From positions 87,655 through 151,654 of the forward strand of contig CAIRXW010000043.1 of assembly GCA_903882665.1 (NCBI GenBank): a stretch of 64,000 nt of DNA, written 5' to 3'. The notes beneath the pieces were generated by a model, which was not told where the DNA came from, ran no database searches, and was given only the letters and a program-made list of their open reading frames with translations. Source of the stretch: an uncultured Chlorobiaceae bacterium (GTDB lineage Bacteria; Bacteroidota; Chlorobiia; Chlorobiales; Chlorobiaceae). The position numbers were made by a program, and so were the translations under genes. Below, piece by piece: positions 8,921 through 18,154 of this stretch (position 1 is its first letter; every line of letters begins with the position of its first letter).

Positions 8921-10258
8921 TCAGAGCCTGTAACGCTCACTCCACAACTGGCTCAACCTCTCGCGGATATACTTTTCGCGCCCTTCATCTCCGGGACGGT
9001 AATAGGCCTTGGGCTCCATCCCTTCAGGAAAATAGTGCTGCCGGACAAAATGAGCGGGATAATTGTGCGGATATTGGTACCCGGCGCCGCACCCTTCACT
9101 TTTCATGAGCCTGGTTGGTGCGTTGCGCAGATGGAGCGGGACCCCCTGATCCTGCATCAACTTTGCCTCACTCATTGCCTCATTAATACCCTGATAGCTT
9201 GCGTTTGATTTTGGTGCGGATGCAAGGTAGGTAACCCCCTGTGCCAGATTGATTCTTGCCTCGGGCATGCCGATCATGGTTACCGCCTGAAAAACCGAGA
9301 TAGCAAGCGTTATGGCATAAGGATCAGCATTGCCGATATCCTCGCTTGCAAAGATGACCATTCGCCGTGCTATGAATTTTGGATCTTCCCCTCCCTCAAT
9401 CATCCGGGCAAGCCAGTAGAGTGCAGCATCAGGATCTGAACCGCGCATGGATTTGATAAAGGCAGAGATAATGTCATAATGGTTCTCCCCTCCCTTGTCG
9501 TAAATCGGAGCCTTGTACTGCAGGACACGCTCAAGCAGTTCCCTGTTCAGCACCATCTTAGATGCCCCTTTTGGCAGAAGGGAGATGGCCGCTTCGACCG
9601 CATTCAGGGCCTTGCGTGCATCGCCCCCGGAAAACTGCAACAGAAAATCGGAATCGGCAATCTCAATGGAGATCTCCTTTAACAGGCGATCCTCTTTAAG
9701 GGCACGTCGAATCACCTGCGCAATCGCCTCTGGGCCGAGAGGCTTGAGAATATAGACCTGCATCCGGCTCAAGAGTGCGCCATTGACCTCAAAAGAGGGG
9801 TTTTCGGTCGTAGCCCCGATAAGCACAATGAGCCCCTGTTCAATGGCATGGAGCAGCGTGTCCTGCTGTGCCTTGTTGAAGCGATGAATTTCATCGATAA
9901 AGAGAATCGTCCTCTGGCCAGCTCGCCTTGATTTTTCAGCCTGCTCAAGCGCCTTGCGCACCTCCTTCACCCCTGAGTCGATGGCTGAAAGCTGTTCAAA
10001 AGAGTAGGCAAGCGATGTGGCGCAGATTTCGGCAAGAGTCGTTTTTCCGGAACCGGGAGGGCCCCAGAAAATCATTGAGGGCATCTGACCGCTGGCAAGA
10101 AATTTCCGGATCGGCCCTTTTGGCCCCACCAGGTGCTCTTGCCCGGCCACATCGTCGAGGGTACGCGGACGAACCCGTTCAGCAAGAGGCTGAAAATAAT
10201 CTCCGGCGGATGGGAGGGCGGTAAAGCCGAAAAGATCCGATTGCAAGTGTTCAGCCAT
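8921..10258 (-). CDS. rarA: Replication-associated recombination protein A (RarA/MgsA AAA ATPase)
   Basis: RarA acts at stalled replication forks and resembles clamp-loader ATPases. The 445-residue protein carries Walker [13 protein letters not shown], Walker [16 protein letters not shown] and sensor 1 [11 protein letters not shown], followed by the arginine-finger region ALLSRMQVY. The C-terminal tetramerisation domain includes [19 protein letters not shown] and ends with the family's HNYP..FV.Q.Y.P motif ([19 protein letters not shown]). The length is normal. Its ATG lies directly next to the ribE stop codon, so the two are probably co-transcribed. Confidence 0.96.
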   Translation of the reverse strand: MAEHLQSDLFGFTALPSAGDYFQPLAERVRPRTLDDVAGQEHLVGPKGPIRKFLASGQMPSMIFWGPPGSGKTTLAEICATSLAYSFEQLSAIDSGVKEVRKALEQAEKSRRAGQRTILFIDEIHRFNKAQQDTLLHAIEQGLIVLIGATTENPSFEVNGALLSRMQVYILKPLGPEAIAQVIRRALKEDRLLKEISIEIADSDFLLQFSGGDARKALNAVEAAISLLPKGASKMVLNRELLERVLQYKAPIYDKGGENHYDIISAFIKSMRGSDPDAALYWLARMIEGGEDPKFIARRMVIFASEDIGNADPYAITLAISVFQAVTMIGMPEARINLAQGVTYLASAPKSNASYQGINEAMSEAKLMQDQGVPLHLRNAPTRLMKSEGCGAGYQYPHNYPAHFVRQHYFPEGMEPKAYYRPGDEGREKYIRERLSQLWSERYRL

Positions 10259-10915
10259 TTAAAATCCCTGTTCGCGGAGCCATCCCTCATCGATTTTTGA
10301 AACAGCCGTAGCAGCAGAGGAGGGCGTTCCAAGCTGACGCGCCACATATTTGCCAAGAATGTCGAACTCAAGGTTCACCCGGCTTCCCGCTTTCAGCTCA
10401 TTAATGGTGGTATGGGCAAAAGTAAAGGGGATAACCGCCACGGCAAAAAGCTGCGCTTCAAGCTTTGCAACGGTCAGGCTGATCCCGTCAATTGTTATCG
10501 AACCGGCAGAGACAATGAAGGGAGTGAACGCATCAGGAAAGGCGATCCAGAGTTCTCGGCTCGAGCCAAGCTCCCTGACCGCCTGCACAACTGCTGCGCA
10601 ATCAACATGGCCAAGCACAAAATGGCCTCCGAGGCGGTCAAGGGGGCGAACTGCCCGTTCAAGGTTCACGAGAGATCCATGGTGCAACAAGCCAAGCGTT
10701 GTTTTCGCAAGCGTCTCCTCGACCGTATCGACCTCAAACCACCCCTCACCATGAGCGACAACGGTCTGGCAGGCGCCGCTCACGCTCACACTCTCGTCAA
10801 CCGAAAGAGTACTGAACTCCGCCCCATTGCCGAACTGCACCCTGAGCCGCAGCCCGCCCTGACTCCGTACCACTCCGGCCACCCGGCCAACATCCTTGAT
10901 AATTCCTGTAAACAT
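10259..10915 (-). CDS. ribE: Riboflavin synthase alpha chain
   Basis: The enzyme dismutates two 6,7-dimethyl-8-ribityllumazine molecules to riboflavin. The 218-residue protein has the invariant start MFTGII and two tandem lumazine-binding repeats. The first contains SVSGACQTV, and the second SITIDGISLTVA, followed by IPFTFAHTTINELKAGSRVN. These are the hallmark motifs of both halves, and the length is standard. RibD is encoded about 1 kb upstream on the same strand, with tpx and a DoxX gene between them, so the pathway is loosely clustered. No FMN riboswitch signature is visible upstream. Confidence 0.97.
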   Translation of the reverse strand: MFTGIIKDVGRVAGVVRSQGGLRLRVQFGNGAEFSTLSVDESVSVSGACQTVVAHGEGWFEVDTVEETLAKTTLGLLHHGSLVNLERAVRPLDRLGGHFVLGHVDCAAVVQAVRELGSSRELWIAFPDAFTPFIVSAGSITIDGISLTVAKLEAQLFAVAVIPFTFAHTTINELKAGSRVNLEFDILGKYVARQLGTPSSAATAVSKIDEGWLREQGF

Positions 10916-10921
10916 CGTTCT

Positions 10922-11422
10922 TTACGCGAGCACCTTGAGTGTTGCACTGTAATCCGGCTCTTCAACAATTTCAGCAACCTGCTCCGTATAGCGCACAATT
11001 CCGTCGGCATCAATAATGACGATAGCGCGCGATAAAAGCCCCTTGAGAGGGCCGGAAACAAGAGTCACACCATAATCAAGACCAAATTGGGGAGAGCGAA
11101 AGACGGAAAGTGAGACCACATTCTTTAACCCTTCGGTTTCACAAAAACGACTCTGCGCAAAAGGCAGATCTGCGGAAATACAGAGCACAACAGTGTTGTC
11201 GAGCGATGCTGCCTCCTGATTAAATCGTCTGACAGAAGTTGCACAAACTGGCGTATCGAGGCTCGGAAAGATGTTAAGAACCACTCTTTTGCTTGCAAAA
11301 TCAGCAGGTCCGGCTTCAGAAAGATCGGTTTTCACCAGACAGAAAAAAGGAGCTTCGGAACCTTTGGCGGGAAGAGAGCCTACGGTTTCAACTGGAGTGC
11401 CCTTGAAGGTGATCTGTGCCAT
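10922..11422 (-). CDS. tpx: Thiol peroxidase Tpx (atypical 2-Cys peroxiredoxin)
   Basis: Tpx reduces hydrogen peroxide and organic peroxides with electrons from thioredoxin. The chosen start (ATG 11422, MAQITFKGTPVETVG) gives the usual length of about 166 residues; the frame extends 12 codons further but those residues are not Tpx-like. The peroxidatic Cys lies in SLDTPVCATSVRRFN and the resolving Cys in SADLPFAQSRFC, the spacing expected for this family. It lies 6 nt upstream of ribE on the same strand. A peroxidase fits an obligate anaerobe that meets occasional oxygen. Confidence 0.95.
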   Translation of the reverse strand: MAQITFKGTPVETVGSLPAKGSEAPFFCLVKTDLSEAGPADFASKRVVLNIFPSLDTPVCATSVRRFNQEAASLDNTVVLCISADLPFAQSRFCETEGLKNVVSLSVFRSPQFGLDYGVTLVSGPLKGLLSRAIVIIDADGIVRYTEQVAEIVEEPDYSATLKVLA

Positions 11423-11485
11423 AAAAAAATAGTTTCCGGTTAGAAGAAATTGATGCAAAAGCCATAAACGTGTAAGTCAACTCCA

Positions 11486-11938
11486 TCAGTCCCACGGACC
11501 GATGCCACGGGCGAGATTGTACCGTCCAGCACCAAGAAAGAAAACCGCAAGGGCGCCAAAGAGATAAAATGCCTGAAGTTCAAGAGCATATCCGCCATGC
11601 AGTGAGACCGAAAAGAGCTCTCTGGTATGAACAAGAAAAATTGCCATAAGCATGACGAAAACCTGAATCAGGGCTGCCTGACGGGTATAGATCCCCAATA
11701 TCATAAAAAAAGGAGCCAGAAGTTCACCAACAAGCACCAGGTGTGAAAAATAGCCGGGAAAACCTGTTTTGACAAGCATCTGCTCCACAAAACCATATCC
11801 GTGCTGAAGCTTGTCTATTCCATGAAAAAGCAGCAGTAGACCAACCAAAAGCCGCAAAATCAGCTTTCCAAGATCGCTGTTATTGACAAAACGGTCAACC
11901 ACAAGAAGCCTCCTTTTTGGATATTTCTTAGCCATCAT
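11486..11938 (-). CDS. DoxX family membrane protein
   Basis: DoxX-family proteins are small four-helix membrane proteins; some are linked to thiosulfate-quinone oxidoreductase or redox stress, but many lack a defined role. The 150-residue product has four predicted transmembrane helices. The family phrase LILRLLVGLLLLFHGIDKL comes in helix 1, followed by GYGFVEQMLVKTGFPGYFSH, the pattern of a typical DoxX opening. Helix 4 ends before a short tail GAGRYNLARG, also family-typical. The gene lies between tpx and ribD on the same strand. A second in-frame ATG directly follows the first, so the start is uncertain by one residue. Confidence 0.85.
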   Translation of the reverse strand: MMAKKYPKRRLLVVDRFVNNSDLGKLILRLLVGLLLLFHGIDKLQHGYGFVEQMLVKTGFPGYFSHLVLVGELLAPFFMILGIYTRQAALIQVFVMLMAIFLVHTRELFSVSLHGGYALELQAFYLFGALAVFFLGAGRYNLARGIGPWD

Positions 11939-11980
11939 AAACCCCGTTTTATGTTATTTCTCTGATTATGATCCTCCGGT

Positions 11981-13081
11981 TCAAGCTTCAACATAGGCCT
12001 CGACAAGCAGATCACGGCCAAAAAACTGCGGTAACCCGAAACAAAGATTGACGGCCTGACCAGGGATGCTCACGCCAAGCGGCGCAAACGCACTCAAGCC
12101 GTCACCCCCGAACAGTTTTGGTGCTATAAATATAAGGATTTTATCAACAAGCTTTTCACGAATGAATGACGCCGACAAACGGCTTCCTCCCTCAACCAGC
12201 ACAGAGAGTACCTGTCGTTTATGCAGCTCCACAAGTACCTGGTGTAAATCGAGCTTGCCGGAATGCTCATCGACAAAAAGCACCGTCACCCCTTTATCCC
12301 TTAACAGTGCTGCCTTGGGCAAACCAGCATAGACGGATGATGCAACAACAAGAGTTTGCGCCTCAGAGTCAAAAATTTTCGATTCAAGCGGCAGACTCAG
12401 CCTGCAATCAAGAACAACCCTGAGCGGATTGCGACCGGAACAGTGCCTGACGGTAAGCTGGGCATCATCGGCACGAACCGTCGCTTCACCGACCATCACC
12501 GCATCATAGTCGCTCCGAAGTCGGTGCACCTCACTCCTTGACTCCTCACCGGTAATCCAGCGTGAGGCCCCGAGCGAAGTTGCAATTTTGCCATCAAGCG
12601 TCTGAGCCAGCTTCAGGGTAATAAAAGGGAGCCCTGTTGTATGACTTTTGATAAAGGCCTCATTGCACTTCATGCACTCCGCCTCAAGCACCCCTTCCGT
12701 CACCGCAATCCCTGCGGCATGAAGCCTTGCAATCCCCTTTCCGGCAACCTTGAGGTGGGGGTCACGGCAGCCGATGACCACGCGCAGAATCCCCTTCTCC
12801 ACAATCAAATCGCTGCATGGCGGAGTTTTTCCGAAATGGGCACAGGGCTCAAGTGTCACATAGAGCGTCGAATGGCGAAGCAGGGCTCCATCGGCAACTG
12901 AAGCGATGGCACGCACTTCAGCATGAGGGCCACCAAACTGCTGATGGTAGCCTTCGCCGATAATCTCCCCGTCAAGAACGATAACCGCGCCGACCATGGG
13001 GTTGGGGCTCACACTTCCGGCGCCAAGCGAGGCAAGCTGAAGGGCACGCCTCATAAAAAAAGCATCATCACGCAGCTCCAT
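11981..13081 (-). CDS. ribD: Bifunctional riboflavin biosynthesis deaminase/reductase RibD
   Basis: RibD deaminates 2,5-diamino-6-ribosylamino-pyrimidinone phosphate and then reduces the ribosyl group. The 366-residue protein has an N-terminal zinc deaminase domain with HAEVRAIA and [14 protein letters not shown] (zinc ligands His and two Cys). A C-terminal RibD reductase domain from about residue 145 opens with [18 protein letters not shown], then [11 protein letters not shown] and [13 protein letters not shown]. Both domains are complete. It starts 2 nt after the dCMP deaminase stop, suggesting an operon. RibE lies about 1 kb downstream. Confidence 0.97.
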   Translation of the reverse strand: MELRDDAFFMRRALQLASLGAGSVSPNPMVGAVIVLDGEIIGEGYHQQFGGPHAEVRAIASVADGALLRHSTLYVTLEPCAHFGKTPPCSDLIVEKGILRVVIGCRDPHLKVAGKGIARLHAAGIAVTEGVLEAECMKCNEAFIKSHTTGLPFITLKLAQTLDGKIATSLGASRWITGEESRSEVHRLRSDYDAVMVGEATVRADDAQLTVRHCSGRNPLRVVLDCRLSLPLESKIFDSEAQTLVVASSVYAGLPKAALLRDKGVTVLFVDEHSGKLDLHQVLVELHKRQVLSVLVEGGSRLSASFIREKLVDKILIFIAPKLFGGDGLSAFAPLGVSIPGQAVNLCFGLPQFFGRDLLVEAYVEA

Positions 13082-13083
13082 CC

Positions 13084-13617
13084 TTACCCCTTCTGATCAG
13101 ACTGCATGTTGACCTGCACCAGCCTGATGCCTGAAAGCCTCAGCAGTTCGTCGATATGCTCAATTTTATAGGGCTTGTCGTAGTAAATGGTCTTTATACC
13201 CACGTTAATGAGCACTTTCAGGCAGTGAATACAGGGACTCGCGGTAATATAAATATCGGAATCCTTGATCGACACGCCGTGCTTTGCCGCCTGGGCAATG
13301 GCATTGATTTCGGCATGAATCGTGTTAACACAGTTCTCCTCGACAGTTCCATCGGGATGAATACTGCGATAGATACGGCAGTTGCTGTCATTACAGTGAG
13401 GAAGCCCTGATGGAGCTCCATTGTATCCGGTCGAAAGAATACTGTTCTCCCGCACAATGACCGCCCCGATATGGCCTCTGGTACAGGTTGCCCTGCGTGA
13501 AATAAGATGAGCTACATTCATGAAATATTCATGCCAGCCAAGCCGCTTTTCAGCCACTGAACCTCCCTCCACATTCTCCCCCTGGCAGCAACATCCGCTC
13601 TTTGTTTCTTCCGCCAT
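13084..13617 (-). CDS. Cytidine/deoxycytidylate deaminase family protein (dCMP deaminase-like)
   Basis: dCMP deaminases convert dCMP to dUMP for thymidylate synthesis. The start at ATG 13617 ([11 protein letters not shown]) gives 177 residues; upstream codons in frame look non-coding. The family features are present: [20 protein letters not shown], the insertion with extra zinc-type ligands ([19 protein letters not shown]), the catalytic HAEINAI and the zinc ligands SPCIHC. The CCC cluster in the N-terminal tail is unusual. It is divergent from rqcH, with a shared AT-rich control region of about 95 nt, and is followed by ribD after 2 nt. Confidence 0.92.
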   Translation of the reverse strand: MAEETKSGCCCQGENVEGGSVAEKRLGWHEYFMNVAHLISRRATCTRGHIGAVIVRENSILSTGYNGAPSGLPHCNDSNCRIYRSIHPDGTVEENCVNTIHAEINAIAQAAKHGVSIKDSDIYITASPCIHCLKVLINVGIKTIYYDKPYKIEHIDELLRLSGIRLVQVNMQSDQKG

Positions 13618-13712
13618 AGTCCTGTTTTTTGATATTTTGAAAAAATAAGAGCCCTGTTTTACCCTTAAAATAGAAAAAAAGATGGCCCTCACACAACCAG
13701 CTTATTGATATC

Positions 13713-15359
13713 ATGCTACGAAATTACTTTACCCTCTACCATGCGGCCATGGAACTGCATCAGCGTCTTGCGGGCGGCCACCTCGCCGAGATCTTTTCAG
13801 AACATAAAAACGAAGTGACCCTCGCCTTCATAACCCCCGACGACCAGCGCGTGCAGCTTACCCTCGTCACCCACACGCCCCTCCTCTGCCTCTCCACAAG
13901 AGAGGGTGAGAAGAGAACGGTACGCAACTCGGCAAGCTTGATGGGCGAACTCTCCATGCAACCGGTAAGAGGCGTTGCCATCTCCCCCGCTGACCGGGAA
14001 ATCCATATCCATTTTGCCGATGAGGCCATCATGGTGTTGCATCTCTTCAGTTCAGACACCAACCTCTTTCTTGTCAGGGAGAACCGGATTACCGATGCCT
14101 TCAAGCATAAAAGCACACTCACCGGTCAGCCCTGTCAGTCGGCACATAACTCTCCCGGAATTTTAAGAGAGCTTGAAACCATCGCCATGAACAGGGCCCT
14201 TTTTGTGGAGCGATATAACACCCTGAACGACGAAGGCACTGCCGAAAGAGTTTTGGCCACCCTTCCAGGCTTTGACCGGAGACTGGTGCGCGAAGTGCAG
14301 AAGCGGGCCGGAAAAGAGGAGAACCCCGAAGCGCTCTTCACCGCATTTCAATCGGTATTTTATGAGCTGCTCGACCCGCAGCCAAGAGTTTCACAAAAAG
14401 AAGATGGAGAGCCGCACTTCACCCTTCTGCACAACGCCGATACAACCGGGCGCTCGTTTGACTCTGTACTTGAGGGACTTGCCCATTACACCCTCACCAT
14501 GCGGCGCTTTCTTGAGACAAGAGATGCGCTGAAAGAGGTGCGAACAAAACTGCTGCGGCAACTCGGAAAAACCCGGAAAGCGCTTGATGGATTCAACCCC
14601 GAACTGCTCGATCAGTTTGCGAGGAACTATGAGCAGTGCGGCCACCTGCTCATGGCTGCCCTTTACCAGACGAGAACAGAGAGGAAAAGCATCACCGTCA
14701 AAAACATTTTTGAACCCGACGCACCCGACAAAATCATTGCGCTGAAAGAGGCCCTGACGCTGCAGAAAAATGCAGAAGAGTACTTTTCAAAAGCCTCAAA
14801 AACCAGGGAAAAACAGAAGAAAATGGAAGCACGGCAAGCCACGCTTCAAAATGAGATGGTGGTACTTCAAGAGCTTCTTGCCGCAACAGAGAGCATTTCC
14901 AGCCCCAGAGAGGCACACCGCTTTCTTCAGCAGCAGAGCGCTCAAACAGGCCGCTGCGGCGCTGCGGCACTGAAAAATATCCGTACAGCCCCGCCATTCA
15001 GAAGCGTTAGTCTCTCTGGTACCATAACTCTTTTTGTCGGTAAAAACGCAGCAAACAATGAACTTCTCACCTTCAGCAACACCAGGCCCAACGACATCTG
15101 GCTCCATGCACGGGGCTCCTCAGGCTCTCACTGCGTCCTCAAGGGAACAACACTCAACAACCTCCCCGCAATCCGGCAAGCCGCCGAAATTGCCGCCTGG
15201 TACTCTTCGGCAAAACACTCCGCACTGGTTCCGGTGATCTATACCCTGAAAAAGTATGTCCGGCGCGGGAAAAAGCTCGCTCCCGGCCAGGTGATTGTTG
15301 AACGGGAAGAGGTGCTGCTTGTGAAACCATCAAACCGGCTTTTCAGCGATCCGGCCTGA
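13713..15359 (+). CDS. rqcH: Rqc2/RqcH-type ribosome quality-control protein (NFACT family)
   Basis: Bacterial RqcH binds 50S subunits with stalled peptidyl-tRNA and adds C-terminal alanine tails that mark the chain for degradation. The 548-residue product has the NFACT-N domain (opening YFTLYHAAMELHQRLAGG), a central helix-hairpin-helix/coiled-coil segment (about 250-410) and the C-terminal NFACT-R domain. The signature there is VGKNAANNELLTF, then NDIWLHARGSSGSHCVLK, and the basic tail KKYVRRGKKLAPGQV. The length and domain order are complete. Its 3' end overlaps the convergent universal stress gene by 17 bp. Confidence 0.93.
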   Translation: MLRNYFTLYHAAMELHQRLAGGHLAEIFSEHKNEVTLAFITPDDQRVQLTLVTHTPLLCLSTREGEKRTVRNSASLMGELSMQPVRGVAISPADREIHIHFADEAIMVLHLFSSDTNLFLVRENRITDAFKHKSTLTGQPCQSAHNSPGILRELETIAMNRALFVERYNTLNDEGTAERVLATLPGFDRRLVREVQKRAGKEENPEALFTAFQSVFYELLDPQPRVSQKEDGEPHFTLLHNADTTGRSFDSVLEGLAHYTLTMRRFLETRDALKEVRTKLLRQLGKTRKALDGFNPELLDQFARNYEQCGHLLMAALYQTRTERKSITVKNIFEPDAPDKIIALKEALTLQKNAEEYFSKASKTREKQKKMEARQATLQNEMVVLQELLAATESISSPREAHRFLQQQSAQTGRCGAAALKNIRTAPPFRSVSLSGTITLFVGKNAANNELLTFSNTRPNDIWLHARGSSGSHCVLKGTTLNNLPAIRQAAEIAAWYSSAKHSALVPVIYTLKKYVRRGKKLAPGQVIVEREEVLLVKPSNRLFSDPA

Positions 15360-15753
15360 CGAGGAGCAGTGGTATGGAGACCGTTTGCCGCAAAGTCCGT
15401 GACACACTGCCAAAAAGAATTCTTTCCGGCAGGGAGTGGCCATGGGCAGCCATTGCCACGAGATCATAGCTCTTCTCCTCAATCTCCCCGAGAATCTCCC
15501 GCTCCGGTTCTCCGCTCCTCAGCACAACATTGACTCCAATCCCTTCCGCCTCCAGCTTCTGGCGGTAGCGGTCGAGGATAAGCGTCGACTCTGCACGAAG
15601 AAAACGCTCCTGATCAAGGGTGTGAGAATGGACAACATGCAGCAAATGCATCGTGGCTCCAAGCTGCAAAGCAAGCGCCGAAACCTCTTCAACAAGAAAA
15701 TCATCAACCGAAGAACAGTCGATGGCAACAAGAATATTCCGATAAACCTTCAT
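15343..15753 (-). CDS. Universal stress protein (UspA family)
   Basis: UspA-type proteins are small cytoplasmic dimers that bind ATP or AMP in one subgroup and help survival under stress. The 136-residue protein starts MKVYRNILVAIDCS and ends with the nucleotide-binding pattern AAHGHSLPERILFGSVSRTL followed by PLLLVRP. This corresponds to the G-2x-G-9x-G(S/T) motif, although the first Gly position is AHGHS rather than a perfect GxxG. It is transcribed 1 nt downstream of the Nramp gene, so they probably form a two-gene operon, and it overlaps the rqcH 3' end on the opposite strand. Confidence 0.9.
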   Translation of the reverse strand: MKVYRNILVAIDCSSVDDFLVEEVSALALQLGATMHLLHVVHSHTLDQERFLRAESTLILDRYRQKLEAEGIGVNVVLRSGEPEREILGEIEEKSYDLVAMAAHGHSLPERILFGSVSRTLRQTVSIPLLLVRPDR

Positions 15754-15754
15754 C

Positions 15755-17002
15755 TCAGCTTCCTCCAGTCATGGTCGTATAAAGAAAATAACCGTTGAGA
15801 GCAATAACAAGCGCAGCAACAAGAACGACGGCAGCAAACTCGGCATTTCCACTTCGAAAACCACCCATCACCTTTCGACTACGGCAGAGCATCAAAAGCG
15901 GCACAAGGGTAAAGGGAAGCTGCAGGCTCAAAACCACCTGGCTCAAAATCAAAATACGGAAGCTGTCGAGACTGAAGAGAATGACGAGCAGCGCAGGAAT
16001 AGCGGTAATAAAAACCGCAACGCGGTAGAACGTCGTTCGGGGATCCGCCGGTTTGGCGAGGAAACCCGTTATCACATCGGCTTCCGCCATAGAGGAGGTG
16101 ATAGAAGAGCCGACACCAGAAAAAACAAGGGCAACGGCAAACAGCAACCCGGCAAGCGCTCCGGCAAGCGGCTTCAGCGTTGCCGATGCCTGCTCAATGC
16201 TGTTGACCGGAATGTGGTTGCCGAAAAATACCGCAGCAGCAACAATGATCATCGAAGAGTTCACCACCCAGCCAAGCGTCATGGCAAGAATGGTATCCAT
16301 CTTTTCATAGCGGAGCAGCTCCCTCTTCTCCTCCTCCGAAATCCCCCACTCCCTGCTGTGAATAACATTTGAATGGAGAAAAATATTGTGCGGCATCACC
16401 AGCGCTCCGAGAATGGCCAGAGCAACATAAATACTCTCCCGGCCAACCCTCGGCACAACCAGACCGGAAGCTGCCGCACTCCACTCCGGCCTGACAATAA
16501 AAAGTTCGGCAAGATAGCAGAGGGTGATAATGCCGAGAAAACCCACAATGATGGTTTCTACCCGGTGGTAACGCTGGCTGATGATCAGGAAGAGCGCAAT
16601 CAGAAGCGTCAACAGCCCTCCCACCCAGAGCGGCATACCCAGGAGCAGAGTGAAGCCGATAGCACCTCCCAGAAGCTCGGCAACATCGGTTGCAATACAG
16701 GCAAGGACAACACTGACACCAAGAAAAGCGGTGACCGGCCGGGGAAAATAGTCACGGATGTTGACCGCCAGAGATTTCGCGGTGGCAATGCCGAGTTTTG
16801 CCGCCAAATGCTGAATGAGCACCAGCATGAGCGTGCCAAGCGTAACCACCCAGAGCAGCTCATAACCAAACCTGGATCCTCCCTCAATATTGGTGGCCCA
16901 GTTGCCGGGATCAACAAAACCGACCGTTACCAGAAACCCCGGGCCAAGAAAACCGAGAAGCGTCTTGAGCGAAAAGCCCCTTCTTTCGGCCCCTCCCTGC
17001 AT
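15755..17002 (-). CDS. Nramp family divalent metal ion transporter
   Basis: Nramp transporters import Mn2+ or Fe2+ coupled to protons. The 415-residue protein has about 11 transmembrane helices. The helix 1 metal-binding motif is VDPGNWAT (canonical DPGN) and the helix 6 motif is ALVMPHNIFLHSN (canonical MPHN), so both coordinating sets are conserved. The Met in MPHN favours transition metals over Mg2+ or Ca2+. The gene sits 1 nt upstream of the stress protein gene and follows an uncharacterised membrane-protein gene on the same strand. Confidence 0.94.
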   Translation of the reverse strand: MQGGAERRGFSLKTLLGFLGPGFLVTVGFVDPGNWATNIEGGSRFGYELLWVVTLGTLMLVLIQHLAAKLGIATAKSLAVNIRDYFPRPVTAFLGVSVVLACIATDVAELLGGAIGFTLLLGMPLWVGGLLTLLIALFLIISQRYHRVETIIVGFLGIITLCYLAELFIVRPEWSAAASGLVVPRVGRESIYVALAILGALVMPHNIFLHSNVIHSREWGISEEEKRELLRYEKMDTILAMTLGWVVNSSMIIVAAAVFFGNHIPVNSIEQASATLKPLAGALAGLLFAVALVFSGVGSSITSSMAEADVITGFLAKPADPRTTFYRVAVFITAIPALLVILFSLDSFRILILSQVVLSLQLPFTLVPLLMLCRSRKVMGGFRSGNAEFAAVVLVAALVIALNGYFLYTTMTGGS

Positions 17003-17090
17003 CAGAGAGCGTGCAGGATGCAGGCTCGCTTGCTGTCGAATGAACTCCGGCGAAGAGCACCGACGGCGACTGCAATGTGGTATTGGCTCA

Positions 17091-18047
17091 TCATTCCTGT
17101 AGCCCCGATGCTGCCGGAGTGCGCGTCGCCTCTGCGGCTTTGGCCTTCAGGGTGTGGAACTTGTCGCTGACCGCTTCGATTTTTGCTTCCCATGCCGGAT
17201 CAGGTTTGGTCGATTCCGCCTCCTTCAGAAAGGTCAGCAAGGTAGAGGTGCAGGCAATCGGATCGAAAAGGATCCATTTTGTTGATATGCCGAGAAAAAT
17301 GGCCAGCACAAAGAGTGCAAATTTTAAAAACCCAAGAGAAGAGGGAAGAAAAAAAGCAAGTGCGCCAAGGGGAATCATAAAGAGCATGGTCGTCAAAACA
17401 ACAAAAACATAGCTGAGCAGCGTCAATGCCACGGCATTTTTCAGCAACGCTTTCCATGACTGGCAGTAAATGACAATCCCTGATTTGGCGGCATCAAAAA
17501 CATTCTCGTTTCCCGTACGAAAGGTATAGGCGATAACCGACTCATCAATATAGGTAAGGCTGAAATTCACGATACGCTGCACCATGCTCGCAAGACCTTC
17601 AAGCGCCGGTATGGGCAAAGCATTCATGACATTGAAGAGCGTCCGATTGAGCGAAACAAGCACGCCCTTCACCAGTTGATCAACAAGGGCAAGCACACTC
17701 ACCTCCTTGTAATAGTGCATCACCCGCTCTTTTGCCCACACCGTCTGGGAAATACCCTGCGGCAAGCTCCCTTTTGCAGCAATCTCCGTAATCAGGGCAA
17801 TATGGCCCGCCTGAAGGAGATAAAGCACATATTCACGCAGCAGCCTGAAACCAAAGCCACCGGCAAAGAGCGCAATAAAGAAAAGGATAACCGCCGCGCC
17901 ACTGCCGAATACACTGCCAATAAGCACCAGAATGGCAAGAAAGAGCGCCACAACAAAGGCGATAGCGCTGTAAACCACTGTCCGGTAAAGAAGATAGACC
18001 TTTGTTTGTGCCACAATTTTTATGGCTTCACCAAGCTGCAGACCCAT
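17091..18047 (-). CDS. Conserved hypothetical integral membrane protein
   Basis: I do not recognise a named family. The 318-residue protein has two strong transmembrane helices near the N-terminus (about 24-72) and a soluble helical middle. A second pair of long hydrophobic segments (about 205-262) carries many Phe and Leu residues, and a charged, Ala-rich C-terminal tail is likely cytoplasmic. No signal peptide cleavage site, catalytic motif or metal site is evident. It lies between the FGE-like gene and the Nramp gene on the same strand, about 90 nt from the latter. It could be a membrane scaffold or channel-like protein; function is unknown. Confidence 0.75.
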   Translation of the reverse strand: MGLQLGEAIKIVAQTKVYLLYRTVVYSAIAFVVALFLAILVLIGSVFGSGAAVILFFIALFAGGFGFRLLREYVLYLLQAGHIALITEIAAKGSLPQGISQTVWAKERVMHYYKEVSVLALVDQLVKGVLVSLNRTLFNVMNALPIPALEGLASMVQRIVNFSLTYIDESVIAYTFRTGNENVFDAAKSGIVIYCQSWKALLKNAVALTLLSYVFVVLTTMLFMIPLGALAFFLPSSLGFLKFALFVLAIFLGISTKWILFDPIACTSTLLTFLKEAESTKPDPAWEAKIEAVSDKFHTLKAKAAEATRTPAASGLQE

Positions 18048-18154
18048 AAGAGTTTTTCTTTATTCAGATTAGTTATCAACGAGTGGTGATGACGCTCAAC
18101 TTGTTCGTTATAATCCTGACCATTCACCGGGCACCAAAATGAGCTGCCAACTGA